From NCBI RefSeq assembly GCF_003026215.1, contig NZ_PYOC01000008.1, forward strand, positions 1-64,000: a DNA stretch of 64,000 nt, in the 5' to 3' direction. The translations under genes and the position numbers were made by a program. A model generated the notes under the pieces. The model saw nothing but the letters and a program-made list of their open reading frames with translations. It was not told the DNA's origin and did not search any database. Each line of letters begins with the position of its first letter. Position 1 is the first letter of the stretch. This document shows, one piece after another, positions 38,001-47,663 of the stretch. The stretch is from Photobacterium indicum. GTDB taxonomy: Bacteria > Pseudomonadota > Gammaproteobacteria > Enterobacterales > Vibrionaceae.

Positions 38001-39507
38001 TAGCGCGCTCTTTTGAAGACAATACCGCCATAGGGGCATCATCACCCATTGAGCCTGTCGCTTCTTGACCGTTTTCGCCGACAACACGTAATACCTGATC
38101 TAACTCTTCGTGATTGACTCCAAATAGTTTTTGATAAGTATTGAGTTCGTTGTCATCCAACGAGCGGCTGCCGACTTGATCGTCACCCAGCTCAGTAAAA
38201 GGGATTAACCGTTTAACGTGGCTGTCCATCCACTCTTTATAAGGGTGTCGCCCCATAAGTTCGTTGTCTATGTCGCTAGAATGCCAGATCTTACCGAACT
38301 TGGTGTCGATAACGAGCAGTTCACCAGGGCCAACACGGCCTTTTTCAGAGACTTCATCGGGAGCGTAATCCCAAATACCGACCTCTGATGCAAGGGTTAT
38401 CAACTTGTCTTTTGTGATCACATAACGTGCAGGCCGTAGACCATTTCGATCAAGATTACAGGCGGCATAGCGCCCATCAGACATCACGATACCTGCTGGT
38501 CCATCCCATGGCTCCATGTGCATGGAGTTAAAATCATAGAAAGCGCGAAGTTCAGGATCCATATCAGGATGATTTTGCCATGCTGGTGGCACTAACATGC
38601 GCATTGCACGGAATAGATCGAGACCACCAGCTAAAAACAGTTCTAGCATGTTATCTAAGCTAGATGAATCTGAGCCTGTTTCATTGATAAAAGGGGCGGC
38701 AGTTTGAAGATCGGGTAATAATGGCGAAGCAAATTTATAAGCGCGCGCACGCGCCCATTGGCGATTCCCCGCAATGGTATTAATTTCACCGTTGTGGGCC
38801 AAATACCGGAAGGGTTGTGCCAATGGCCAGCGTGGTTGGGTATTGGTCGAGAAACGTTGGTGGAATAAGCAAATAGAAGACTCTAAACGGAGATCACCAA
38901 GATCTGTGTAAAATCGTGGTAAATCTGCTGGCATACACAAGCCTTTGTAAACCGTGACTTGGCTAGAGAGGCTACAGATATAAAAATCAGAATCGTCAGT
39001 AATGCGTTTTTCAATGCGTCGGCGAGCAATATAAAGGCGACGATCTATGTCGCGAGGTTTCCAACCGGCTGGTGCATTGATAAATACCTGCTCAATATTG
39101 GGTAATGATTCTTTCGCAATAGGGCCGAGAACCTGATCATTGATAGGAACAGTACGCCAACCAGCAATAGACAATGTTTCTTTTGATAGCTCATCATTGA
39201 TAATTGCGCGGGCTTGTTCGGCTCTAACTGGATCCTGACTAAGAAATAGCATGCCAATGGCAAACTCTCGGGCGAGTTTCCAGTCTTTTTCTTCGGCGAT
39301 AATACGATAGAAGCTCTCGGGCTTTTTCATTAATAGCCCACAGCCATCACCGGTTTTTCCGTCGGCAGCAATGCCACCTCGGTGGGTCATACGATCCAAT
39401 GCCGATATGGCGGTACGCACTAGCTTGTGACTAGTATCACCTTCAATATGGGCGATTAAACCAAAACCACAGTTATCTTTTTCCAGCGCTGGGTCATACA
39501 GTGTCAT
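35044..39507 (-). CDS. gltB: Glutamate synthase (NADPH) large subunit, E. coli GltB type
   Basis: The product has 1487 residues. The ATG at 39507 ([16 protein letters not shown]) is preferred to a longer opening because AGGGAGAG lies before it and the short propeptide then leads to the N-terminal nucleophile Cys13 of the glutaminase domain. Domains in order are class II amidotransferase, central, FMN-binding synthase with the [3Fe-4S] cysteines [12 protein letters not shown], and the C-terminal GXGXG beta-helix. The synthase part contains [16 protein letters not shown] and [10 protein letters not shown]. It pairs with gltD 15 bases downstream. The duplicate set at 39940-45952 is a different subfamily. 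Confidence 0.96.
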   Translation of the reverse strand: MTLYDPALEKDNCGFGLIAHIEGDTSHKLVRTAISALDRMTHRGGIAADGKTGDGCGLLMKKPESFYRIIAEEKDWKLAREFAIGMLFLSQDPVRAEQARAIINDELSKETLSIAGWRTVPINDQVLGPIAKESLPNIEQVFINAPAGWKPRDIDRRLYIARRRIEKRITDDSDFYICSLSSQVTVYKGLCMPADLPRFYTDLGDLRLESSICLFHQRFSTNTQPRWPLAQPFRYLAHNGEINTIAGNRQWARARAYKFASPLLPDLQTAAPFINETGSDSSSLDNMLELFLAGGLDLFRAMRMLVPPAWQNHPDMDPELRAFYDFNSMHMEPWDGPAGIVMSDGRYAACNLDRNGLRPARYVITKDKLITLASEVGIWDYAPDEVSEKGRVGPGELLVIDTKFGKIWHSSDIDNELMGRHPYKEWMDSHVKRLIPFTELGDDQVGSRSLDDNELNTYQKLFGVNHEELDQVLRVVGENGQEATGSMGDDAPMAVLSSKERAITDYFRQMFAQVTNPPIDPLREKHVMSLATCIGREMNVFCETDGHAYRVAFNSPILLYSDLVQLLELDSQYYRNSIIDINYDPSEKDLRQAINDLCDQAERLVRNGTVLLVLSDRGIDKNKLPIPAAMAVGAVQNRLVATNLRCDANIIIETATARDPHQFAVLIGFGATAVYPYLAYESLGKLIDNGAISKPYRDVMVNFRDGMNKGLYKIMSKMGISTVASYRCSQLFEAIGLHEDIIELCFSGVSSRISGANFDDFQQDLFNLSRKAWLKRKPIEHGGLLKYVHGGEFHAYNPDVVSTLQQAVKSSNYNDYLSFANIVNERPVAAIRDLLALKKSDNPTTLEQVETASELYQRFDSAAMSIGALSPEAHEALAIAMNRLGGYSNSGEGGEDPRRFGTERNSRIKQVASGRFGVTPHYLVNADVIQIKVAQGAKPGEGGQLPGHKVTTEIAKLRFAVPGVTLISPPPHHDIYSIEDLAQLIFDLKEVNPKAMVSVKLVSEPGVGTIATGVAKAYADLITISGYDGGTGASPLTSVKYAGSPWELGLAETQQALVANGLRHKIRLQVDGGLKTGLDVVKAAILGAESFGFGTAPMVALGCKYLRICHLNNCATGVATQDEKLRRDFFKGLPEQVMNYFIGLGQEVRELLAQLGVKQLTDLIGRTDLLAVINGHTAKQNKLDLSSLLHAPTPIAGKTVYCSEPNTPFDTAQLSSTLIEEALPAIESRSGTDLYHDIRNTDRSIGARLSGEIALRYGNQGMAGNPINLYLTGTAGQSFGVWNAGGLNLNLTGDANDYVGKGMTGGKIAIRPPIGSAFKSHEATIIGNTCLYGATGGKLFAAGTAGERFGVRNSGTIAVIEGAGDNACEYMTGGIIAILGKTGVNFGAGMTGGFAYILDEDGDFAGRVNPELIETLPLNDLQIHQEHLRGLIDRHLEETGSSRAQEILADFDQWIPKFYLAKPKSADVNTLLGHQSRSAAELRVQAQ

Positions 39508-39604
39508 TGCAACTCTCCCTTGCTTCTGCTCATTTAAACAGTGTGACTGCATAAGTATGACAATCTTCCTGATCGTCTTTTCTGCTTATTGCGACATTTC
39601 AAGT

Positions 39605-39639
39605 TAACGATAAATTACAAAAAGGTCAAATTATCGTTA
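39605..39639. promoter_or_regulatory. Inverted repeat upstream of the first gltB
   Basis: TAACGATAA (39605-39613) and TTATCGTTA (39631-39639) are perfect 9-bp inverted repeats with a 17-base spacer, about 100-130 bases before the gltB ATG. It is a candidate operator. The rest of 39508-39880 is AT-rich with no gene; a TTTTCAA/TTGAAAA dyad lies at 39690-39712. Confidence 0.45.
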
Positions 39640-39881
39640 CAGATCACATTTGAGTGCTACCACAATATATATTTCTTATAAGTGTCTGGTTTTCAATTTT
39701 TTCATTTGAAAATCAAAGAATGTATTGGCATTTTTGATGGTGATAACGGTCAGATACTAGCAAGAAAAAGAGCGGGTATTACCGACTTACTTCAAAGGTT
39801 CTAATTAGTGATAAAAAGTAAAACTGATTGTTTAAAGAAAGGGGAAGTAGTAAAAACTGTATACCGATAATGGGTATAGGT

Positions 39882-39912
39882 ATAAAAAAACCAGCTCACT
39901 ACGGAGCTGGTT
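39882..39912 (-). terminator. Rho-independent terminator of the second gltBD operon
   Basis: The 9-bp stem AACCAGCTC/GAGCTGGTT (39889-39897 with 39904-39912) has a 6-base loop. On the minus strand it is followed by seven T. Confidence 0.9.
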
Positions 39913-39939
39913 GTTTAGTATATCTATTATGTTTGTTAA

Positions 39940-41412
39940 TTAGGCTTGAGAGAGCATCAGTGAATCAGCTTTTGCTTCTAGGTTGGAGTTACCCATTAAG
40001 AAGTCATCAATTTCACGTGCACATTCACGACCCTCGTTGATACAACGTACCACCAAAGATTGACCAGTACGCATATCGCCTGCGGCAAAAACACCTTTCT
40101 GACTAGTTGCAAAACCCGTGGTTGCAACATTACCGCGCTCATCCAACTTAATATCTAGTTGAGCAATAACACCGGTTGGTTCTGGATGTAAGAAGCCCAT
40201 CGCTAAAAACGCCATATCACATGGAATGATACGCTCAGAGCCTGCGACTTCATCAAAAACAGGGCGTTCACCAGGTTTGGCTTCTTGCCACTGAATATCG
40301 GCGATACGCAATGCTTTTACATTACCCGCCTCATCACCGATGAACTCTTTAGTCAGAATATTCCAATGACGATCACAACCTTCTTCATGCGAAGTCGATG
40401 TTTTCATGATCATTGGGTAAGACGGCCAAGGTTGATTCGTTGGACGCTGCCCAGGTGGAATTGGCATAATTTCCACTTGAGTAATACTTGCAGCACCATG
40501 ACGGTTAGATGTACCCACACAGTCAGAACCGGTATCGCCGCCACCAACCACAACAATATGCTTGCCTTTGGCGTGAATTTCTTCGGTTTTTAAATCCATG
40601 TCGTTAGCACGGCGATTATTTTGCGCAAGGAATTCCATTGCAAAATGTACACCTTTTAACTCACGACCTGGAATCGGTAAATTACGCGGTACGGTTGAAC
40701 CGCCTGTTAGTAATACCACATCAAAATCTTGACGTAGTTGCTGAGCATTTACCGTGACACCAATGTGCGCATTAACTTCAAACTTAACACCAGCATCGCT
40801 CATTAAGTCGATTTTACGATCAATGATATCCATGCCTAATTTGAAGTCAGGGATCCCAAAACGTAATAGCCCCCCGACCTTTTCATCACGCTCAAAAACA
40901 GTTACGCAATGACCCGCACTGTTTAACTGCTCGGCAGCTGATAGACCCGCAGGACCAGAACCGATGATAGCAATGGTTTTCCCTGTACGTGTGCGTGGCG
41001 TTTTCGGTTTAGCATACCCTTCACGGTAGGCTGTTTCGACAATGGTTTTCTCGATATTACAAATCGTGATTGGATCTTGGTTGATACCCAATACACAGCC
41101 ACTTTCACAAGGCGCTGGACATACGCGACCAGTAAATTCAGGGAAGTTATTGGTTGAACTTAAAATGTTCCACGCTTCTTCCCAGCTATCACGGAAAACG
41201 GCATCGTTGAATTCTGGGATGATGTTACCAATCGGGCACGCGTTGTGACAGAAAGGTACGCCGCAATCCATACAACGTGATGCTTGAGTATTGATCTTAT
41301 CGCCAAACTCGTCATTCAGAACAAATTCTTTGTTATCTTGAATACGAACGCTTGGATCTACCTTTTGTGGTAGCTCACGACCAAATTCTAAAAATCCTGT
41401 AGGCTTACCCAT
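39940..41412 (-). CDS. gltD: Glutamate synthase small subunit, second (non-E. coli) type
   Basis: The product has 490 residues beginning MGKPTGFLEFGRELPQKVDP, the signature of the subfamily found in Gram-positives, many proteobacteria and plant NADH-GOGAT. Fe-S clusters (CMDCGVPFCHNACP, CPAPCESGC), the FAD motif IAIIGSGPAGLSAA and the nucleotide motif IVVVGGGDTGSDC are present. It overlaps the end of its gltB partner by 8 bases (ATGGGTAA), so translation is coupled. It may differ in cofactor preference (NADH or NADPH) from the first set; this cannot be read from sequence with confidence. Confidence 0.94.
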   Translation of the reverse strand: MGKPTGFLEFGRELPQKVDPSVRIQDNKEFVLNDEFGDKINTQASRCMDCGVPFCHNACPIGNIIPEFNDAVFRDSWEEAWNILSSTNNFPEFTGRVCPAPCESGCVLGINQDPITICNIEKTIVETAYREGYAKPKTPRTRTGKTIAIIGSGPAGLSAAEQLNSAGHCVTVFERDEKVGGLLRFGIPDFKLGMDIIDRKIDLMSDAGVKFEVNAHIGVTVNAQQLRQDFDVVLLTGGSTVPRNLPIPGRELKGVHFAMEFLAQNNRRANDMDLKTEEIHAKGKHIVVVGGGDTGSDCVGTSNRHGAASITQVEIMPIPPGQRPTNQPWPSYPMIMKTSTSHEEGCDRHWNILTKEFIGDEAGNVKALRIADIQWQEAKPGERPVFDEVAGSERIIPCDMAFLAMGFLHPEPTGVIAQLDIKLDERGNVATTGFATSQKGVFAAGDMRTGQSLVVRCINEGRECAREIDDFLMGNSNLEAKADSLMLSQA

Positions 41413-44400
41413 TTACGGCCTCCAACTCTTCCTTGTTTTCTGCTTCAGCTTTACGCTTTAGTAGTACAGCTTTGTAATCCCTTGGCATTACTTTCACCAT
41501 CTTCTGAAGGTTTGCTTCAAAGTTAGATAGGAAGGTTTCTGCGACTGTACTGCCTGTCAGTTCAGCATGCTTGGTTAGCATGTCTAATAGCAAATCTTTG
41601 TCTTCTTGCTCGAGAGGGTCAAGATCAACAAGTTCTGCATTTAGCTTGGTTTCGAAGTCCTCGAATTGGTCCCAAACATACGCGATACCACCGCTCATAC
41701 CTGCTGCGAAGTTACGACCTGTTTGACCTAGAATAACGGCAATACCACCAGTCATATATTCACAACCGTGGTCACCGATTCCTTCAACAACCACTTTTGC
41801 GCCTGAATTACGTACACAGAAACGTTCACCCGCTAGACCGCGAATGTAAGATTCACCCGACGTTGCACCGTAGAAACAGACGTTACCTACAATGATGTTG
41901 TCTTCAGGAACAATATTAGATTTGCTGTTTGGATAAAGCACTATCGTGCCGCCAGATAAGCCTTTACCCCAGTAGTCATTGGCATCGCCTTCGACTTCAA
42001 AGTTCACTCCTTTCGCAAGGAATGCCCCAAAGCTTTGACCCGCTGAACCATTAAACTTCACGTTCATTGGCTGTGGTAGGCCTTGGTCTTTATAGATTTT
42101 TGAAATCTCGTTTGACAGCATAGTACCCGTACTACGGTCGGTATTGATGATGTCAAATTCAGCATCGACTTGCTTGCCCTGATATAACGCGGGGGCGGCA
42201 ACATCAATTAACTTACGGTCAAGTACATGTTCAAGATTGTGTTCTTGTTGGCGCTGATTATAGATACCATCGTCTTTACGAGGTGGCTCAATAAATAACA
42301 CTGGGCTTAAATCAAGATTTTTGTATTTCCAATGGCCAATGTCACTACGGATTTTCAGTTTGTGAGATTGCCCCACCATTTCTTCAATGGTACGGAAACC
42401 AAGCTCAGCCATCACTTCACGTAACCCTTCAGCCATGTACTGGAAGAAAGTAACCACATCTTCAACACGACCGTCAAAACGCTCTCGCAGTGTTTTATTT
42501 TGCGTTGCGATACCAACAGGGCAGGTATTCTTATGACACTTACGCATCATGATACAGCCTTCAACAACCAGTGCTGCTGTTGCTACTCCCCATTCTTCAG
42601 CACCCAGTAGTGTTGCGACTGCAAGGTCGCGAGGGGTTTTCATCTGGCCATCAGACTGAACAACGATACGGTTACGTAAGCCGTTTTTCAGTAGTGTTTG
42701 GTGTGTTTCTGCAAGGCCAAGTTCCCACGGTAAACCTGTGTGGCGAATTGATGACATTGGTGATGCACCAGTACCGCCATCAAAGCCTGCAATAAGCACG
42801 ACATCGGCTTTTGCTTTTGCAACACCTGACGCGATTGTACCTACGCCAGCTTCCGATACGAGCTTGACGTTAACACGTCCTGCGCGGTTAGCATTTTTCA
42901 AATCGTAGATCAGCTGTGCTAAATCTTCGATAGAATAGATATCGTGGTGTGGTGGCGGGGAAATTAGACCGACCCCTGGTGTTGAGTGACGTGTTGCACC
43001 AATCCAGTCGTCGACTTTGTCACCCGGCAGCTGACCGCCTTCACCTGGTTTCGCGCCTTGTGCCATCTTGATTTGCAGCTCATCAGCATTACTCAAGTAG
43101 TATGAGGTTACGCCGAAACGACCTGATGCAACTTGCTTGATAGCTGAACGTTCCCAATCACCGTTGTCTTTCTTATCAAAACGAACAGGGTCTTCACCAC
43201 CTTCGCCTGAGTTAGATTTAGCACCGATGCGGTTCATTGCAACAGCAAGGGTAGAGTGGGCTTCGTGAGAGATAGAACCAAAGCTCATCGCACCAGTAGC
43301 AAATCGCTTCAAGATGCTTTCAATTGGCTCAACGTCAGCCAGTGGTATAGCACCTGTTGGGCTTTTTATGAATTCAAGCTGACTACGCAATGTTGCGGCG
43401 TTGTCGCCTTGTGCATCAACAGCATGGCAATACTCTTGGAATTGCTTGTAATCTTTACCGCGTGTTGATTGCTGAAGCAGCGAAATTGTTTCAGGGTTAA
43501 ACAGGTGTTTTTCACCACGTTGTTTCCACTGATATACGCCACCCACATCCAGCATTTGAATTGGGATTTCGCGAGTAGGATAACCAACACGGTGACGAAT
43601 TAGCACTTCTTGTGCGATGTCATCAATGGTTAAACCTTGAATACGAGAAACAGTACCTGTGAAGTATTTATCGACAACAGATTTACTGATACCCAGCGCT
43701 TCAAATATTTGTGCGCCATGGTATGACTGCAAGGTAGAAATGCCCATCTTCGAGAAGATCTTAAGCAGACCGCCATTTACACCTTTACGGTAATTATTGA
43801 ATAGTGCATCTGTTGATAACTCAGGGTCTAACTTACGCTTTTTTTGCAGATCAACCAGTGTCTCTGTCACTAGGTAAGGGTTAATGGCATTGGCACCATA
43901 ACCGACTAGTGTTGCAAAGTGATGGGTTTCACGTGCATCACCGGTTTCGATAATGATGTCACATTTCGCACGTAACCCTTTACGGATTAGGTGGTGGTGA
44001 ACGGCACCCACTGCCAGCATGGCAGGAATCGCAGCATGGTTAGAGTTAACGGCACGGTCGGTCAGGATGATAATGGAATAACCATCGTTAACCGCATCTT
44101 CTGAATATTGGCAAATACGCGTAAGGGCGCGTTCTAGTTTGCCTTGCTCTCCGTTAGCACGGAATACGATGTCGAGCGTTTTAGCTTGTAAGTGCTCTTT
44201 ATCGATAGCACGCAGCTTTTCAAGTTCAGCATTTGAAAGAACGGGTGATTCTAACTCTACTTTTTGGCAGTGTTCAGGTGTTTCAGTCAGTAGGTTCTGA
44301 TCTTTACCAAGGTAAGTATTCAGCGACATAACCATACGCTCACGGATCGGGTCGATCGGTGGGTTAGTTACCTGAGCAAAAAGCTGCTTAAAGTAGTTAG

Positions 44401-45952
44401 ATAGATGCTGAGACTGATGCGATAGAATTGCGAGTGGCCAGTCAGCACCCATCGCACTGAGTGGTTCATAACCAGTTTTCGCTAAAGGAACGATAATTTC
44501 GTTCACTTCTTCAGAGCTCATACCAAACGCTTGTTGATGATGCAGTAAACGTTCTGGTGTTGGCTGGTGGTGCATGTTGTCGGCTTCAGGCAGAGCCTTT
44601 AAGGTCAATAAGTTGTCTTTAATCCACTGCTCATAGGGCTGCGCTGTGGCGATGCTGTCTTTGACTTCTTCGTCAGAGATGATGCGACCTTGCTCTAAAT
44701 CGGCAACAAAGATACGCCCTGGTTGTAGGCGACCACGGAACTGAACATTTTCAGGATCAATTTTTACAACGCCAGATTCTGATGCCATAACCAAGAAATC
44801 ATCTTTGGTCACCGTATAACGAGAAGGACGAAGACCATTACGGTCAAGCGTTGCACCTACTTGAACACCATCAGTGAAACAAACAGAAGCCGGACCATCC
44901 CATGGTTCCATAACATTTGCGTGGTATTGATAGAAAGCACGTCGTTTGGGATCCATGCTCTTGTTTTCTTGCCATGCTTCAGGAATCAGCATCATAAGCG
45001 CATGTGGCAAGCTACGGCCAGAAAGCACTAACAGTTCTAACGCCATATCGAAGTTGGAGGAATCTGAACTGCCTTCCTGACAAATCGGCAATAACATGTC
45101 GATTTCTTGTTGGCTGAATAGATCCGATTCAAGAATCGCTTCACGTGCCTTCATCCAGTTCAAATTACCACGTACAGTGTTAATTTCACCGTTGTGAGCA
45201 ATATAACGGAAGGGTTGGGCCAGACGCCAGCGAGGGAAAGTATTGGTCGAGAAACGCGAGTGCACCAATGCGAGTGCCGTCACCATACTTGGGTTTTGTA
45301 GGTCTAAGAAGTATTGAGGTACTTGCTCAGTAGTAAGCTGACCTTTATATACCAAGGTTTTATAAGACAATGAGTTTATGTAGAAGTCATCGCCAATATT
45401 TGAAATGCTTTCAAGGCAAACACGCACAGTATAATTACGAAGAACATAGAGTTTACGTTCTAACACTGCGGGGTCTAAGTTTGCGCCACCAGTAATAAAC
45501 ACATGTTCAAACTGTGGTTCAGTGCTAAGAGGGTCTTCACCGATCATGGAGTTATCGACTGGTAATACACGATAGCCAATCACTTCTAGATCAAGTCGCT
45601 TTGCATTTCGTTCTAAAATGTCACGACACTGCGAACGTTTGTGCTCATCTTTCGGGAACAGCACAACACCCACACCGTATTTATCAAATGACGGTAGTTT
45701 AATGCCTTGTTTTACTGTTTCTTCCAGTAAAAATTCATGCGGCTTTTGTAAAAGAATACCGGCACCATCACCACTACAAGGATCACAACCTTGGCCGCCA
45801 CGGTGCTCCATACGAGCTAACATGTCGAGCGCTTGTGTTACGATCTCATGGGATTTACGGTTTTTAAGGTGGGCAACAAAGCCGATACCACAGGCATCGT
45901 GCTCTAATTCGGGTACATAAAGTCCCTGCGCGTTAAGCTCTTGATCTGACAT
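41405..45952 (-). CDS. gltB: Glutamate synthase large subunit, second (non-E. coli) type
   Basis: The product has 1515 residues. Propeptide residues 1-20 end before the nucleophile Cys21 (HDACGIGFVAHL) of the glutaminase domain. The FMN and [3Fe-4S] synthase domain contains GEGGEDPVRF and CIMMRKCHKNTC, and the C-terminal beta-helix contains SGGIAYVWDQ. AAGGA precedes the ATG. The gene pair with gltD at 39940 is complete and intact, giving the cell two GOGATs encoded back to back on the same strand but from separate transcription units. The upstream 640 bases are shared with the divergent yhcC and hold a Fur-like box. Confidence 0.95.
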   Translation of the reverse strand: MSDQELNAQGLYVPELEHDACGIGFVAHLKNRKSHEIVTQALDMLARMEHRGGQGCDPCSGDGAGILLQKPHEFLLEETVKQGIKLPSFDKYGVGVVLFPKDEHKRSQCRDILERNAKRLDLEVIGYRVLPVDNSMIGEDPLSTEPQFEHVFITGGANLDPAVLERKLYVLRNYTVRVCLESISNIGDDFYINSLSYKTLVYKGQLTTEQVPQYFLDLQNPSMVTALALVHSRFSTNTFPRWRLAQPFRYIAHNGEINTVRGNLNWMKAREAILESDLFSQQEIDMLLPICQEGSSDSSNFDMALELLVLSGRSLPHALMMLIPEAWQENKSMDPKRRAFYQYHANVMEPWDGPASVCFTDGVQVGATLDRNGLRPSRYTVTKDDFLVMASESGVVKIDPENVQFRGRLQPGRIFVADLEQGRIISDEEVKDSIATAQPYEQWIKDNLLTLKALPEADNMHHQPTPERLLHHQQAFGMSSEEVNEIIVPLAKTGYEPLSAMGADWPLAILSHQSQHLSNYFKQLFAQVTNPPIDPIRERMVMSLNTYLGKDQNLLTETPEHCQKVELESPVLSNAELEKLRAIDKEHLQAKTLDIVFRANGEQGKLERALTRICQYSEDAVNDGYSIIILTDRAVNSNHAAIPAMLAVGAVHHHLIRKGLRAKCDIIIETGDARETHHFATLVGYGANAINPYLVTETLVDLQKKRKLDPELSTDALFNNYRKGVNGGLLKIFSKMGISTLQSYHGAQIFEALGISKSVVDKYFTGTVSRIQGLTIDDIAQEVLIRHRVGYPTREIPIQMLDVGGVYQWKQRGEKHLFNPETISLLQQSTRGKDYKQFQEYCHAVDAQGDNAATLRSQLEFIKSPTGAIPLADVEPIESILKRFATGAMSFGSISHEAHSTLAVAMNRIGAKSNSGEGGEDPVRFDKKDNGDWERSAIKQVASGRFGVTSYYLSNADELQIKMAQGAKPGEGGQLPGDKVDDWIGATRHSTPGVGLISPPPHHDIYSIEDLAQLIYDLKNANRAGRVNVKLVSEAGVGTIASGVAKAKADVVLIAGFDGGTGASPMSSIRHTGLPWELGLAETHQTLLKNGLRNRIVVQSDGQMKTPRDLAVATLLGAEEWGVATAALVVEGCIMMRKCHKNTCPVGIATQNKTLRERFDGRVEDVVTFFQYMAEGLREVMAELGFRTIEEMVGQSHKLKIRSDIGHWKYKNLDLSPVLFIEPPRKDDGIYNQRQQEHNLEHVLDRKLIDVAAPALYQGKQVDAEFDIINTDRSTGTMLSNEISKIYKDQGLPQPMNVKFNGSAGQSFGAFLAKGVNFEVEGDANDYWGKGLSGGTIVLYPNSKSNIVPEDNIIVGNVCFYGATSGESYIRGLAGERFCVRNSGAKVVVEGIGDHGCEYMTGGIAVILGQTGRNFAAGMSGGIAYVWDQFEDFETKLNAELVDLDPLEQEDKDLLLDMLTKHAELTGSTVAETFLSNFEANLQKMVKVMPRDYKAVLLKRKAEAENKEELEAVNG

Positions 45953-46211
45953 TGATACATCCTTCCAGTTTCAACAAGCCCTTATCCAAAGGCTTGGTTA
46001 TCCCTAATTTTATAATCACATTCTCAATGAGCTTTATATCGGACGTCTTGTCCAGCGTCGTTGAGTTGCGTGTTTGCTGTGGGATGAAGTTCTTACTTTC
46101 AATAGCAAACTAAATGTTGGAGTGTTTTCATTCTGGTATGTGAAAACACTGCAGTCTTTCCGATTTAGCAACATAAATCACTATTAGAATAGCTGATTAC
46201 ATCACATATGT

Positions 46212-46228
46212 TGTGCATAAATTGCACA
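46212..46228. promoter_or_regulatory. Inverted repeat TGTGC-N7-GCACA
   Basis: A perfect 5-bp dyad with a 7-base AT-rich centre. It resembles operators of CRP-, ArgR- or Lrp-type regulators without matching any consensus closely. Confidence 0.35.
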
Positions 46229-46343
46229 CAAGTGTAACTATCCTACAGTTTTGATACTTTAATTACCAACAATAAATAACACATAAAGAGCATAAATTAT
46301 TTCATTTAGTGCATTTATAATTCGCCAATGTGCGTGTTTATTC

Positions 46344-46362
46344 GATAATGCTTATCATTGTG
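46344..46362. promoter_or_regulatory. Candidate Fur box
   Basis: GATAATGCTTATCATTGTG matches the 19-base Fur consensus at 15 positions, including both GATAAT/ATCATT halves. It is about 240 bases upstream of yhcC and 390 upstream of the second gltB; both products bind Fe-S clusters. Confidence 0.45.
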
Positions 46363-46599
46363 AATATCTTACTGAATGATATTGAGCGCGGTGTTTAGAA
46401 TATTAGACTTTAGTCGGAGAGGGGGACGCACTTTTTGTCGTATTTTATCAACAAAGGGGTAATGACGTGCTAGCTTCTTTGAGTTATACGTTTTTTCTTG
46501 TTTTGGCACAAATTCCATTTTGAGGCTTAATGTTAATCTGCGCCGCCGTAAACAGGTTTATCTTTCTTATTGGAACGATAATAAACGCTAGGTGAAATG

Positions 46600-47544
46600 A
46601 TGCAACTGCACGAATTAGTCAATACCTTTGGGCAAGATTTACAACGACGTTATGGAGAGAAAGTACATAAACTGTCTTTGCATGGTGGTTTTAGTTGTCC
46701 AAATCGTGATGGCACGATTGGCCGAGGAGGTTGTACCTTCTGTAATGTCGCTTCTTTTGCTGATGAGCAAGCACAGTATATACCTATTCGTCAGCAGTTG
46801 GCGCAACGTGCAGTCAACACCGATCGTGCTAACCGTTATTTAGCGTATTTTCAGGCGTACACCAATACTTACGCTGAAGTGCAGTTGTTGAAAAACATGT
46901 ATGAAGAAGCGCTACAAGCAGCCAATATCGTCGGCTTGTGCGTGGGTACGCGTCCAGATTGTGTGCCAGATGCAGTGCTGGAGTTACTGGCGAGTTATTG
47001 CGAGCAGGGCTATGAAATTTGGCTTGAACTTGGGTTACAAACCGCGAACGATAAGACATTAAAGCGTATTAATCGAGGTCATGATTTTGCGTGTTATGAG
47101 AACATCACCAAACGTGCCCGTGCAATGGGCATTAAAGTGTGTACCCATCTTATTGTTGGCTTGCCGGGTGATACCAAAGAAGACAATTTAGAGACACTGA
47201 AACGTACTATTGATGTGGGGACTGATGGAATCAAATTGCACCCACTCCATATTGTCGAAGGCAGTATTATGGCGAAAGCGTGGAAGGCAGATCGCCTCGA
47301 AGCGTTGAGTTTAGAAACATATACTGAAATTGCCGCTGAAATGATCCGCCTTACGCCACCAGAAGTTGTTTTTCATCGCGTATCAGCCAGTGCTCGTCGT
47401 CCTACGTTACTGGCTCCGACTTGGTGTGAAAATCGTTGGTTAGCCATGATTGATATTGGTAAATACCTTGATCAACATGGTGCGCAAGGCTCTGCATTAG
47501 ACAATTCATTTATTTATCAGCCGATATTACCTAAAAAATCATAA
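46600..47544 (+). CDS. yhcC: Radical SAM protein YhcC (TIGR01212 family)
   Basis: The product has 314 residues. Two adjacent ATGs exist (46597 and 46600); the second fits the AGGTGA site and the E. coli start MQL better. The radical SAM cluster motif is CPNRDGTIGRGGCTFC, a CX11CX2C spacing related to Elp3-like enzymes. KLSLHGGFSCPNRDG is the family N-terminal signature. The reaction is not established to my knowledge. The gltB-yhcC-arcB order is kept as in E. coli, with a diguanylate cyclase gene inserted before arcB. Confidence 0.93.
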   Translation: MQLHELVNTFGQDLQRRYGEKVHKLSLHGGFSCPNRDGTIGRGGCTFCNVASFADEQAQYIPIRQQLAQRAVNTDRANRYLAYFQAYTNTYAEVQLLKNMYEEALQAANIVGLCVGTRPDCVPDAVLELLASYCEQGYEIWLELGLQTANDKTLKRINRGHDFACYENITKRARAMGIKVCTHLIVGLPGDTKEDNLETLKRTIDVGTDGIKLHPLHIVEGSIMAKAWKADRLEALSLETYTEIAAEMIRLTPPEVVFHRVSASARRPTLLAPTWCENRWLAMIDIGKYLDQHGAQGSALDNSFIYQPILPKKS

Positions 47545-47663
47545 CATATGGTAGATTATTGATAGTTCAAGTAGTTAATAATCATACATATTCGATCTTA
47601 CTGGCTTGAACATTAACTTTCCCCTTAATGTATTTGGCCGTATTTTTCTGATGTGGATGTTCG

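Larger units (their letters stand above)
45953..46599. other. Long divergent control region between gltB (second set) and yhcC
   Basis: About 640 bases without a gene. It is AT-rich and holds the inverted repeat at 46212-46228 and the Fur-like box at 46344-46362. Divergent promoters for both neighbours are expected but not clearly resolved by eye. Confidence 0.6.

Noticed and set aside
39508..39552. 15-residue extension of the first GltB
   Set aside because: The inner ATG has a better ribosome binding site and gives the expected short propeptide before the catalytic Cys.
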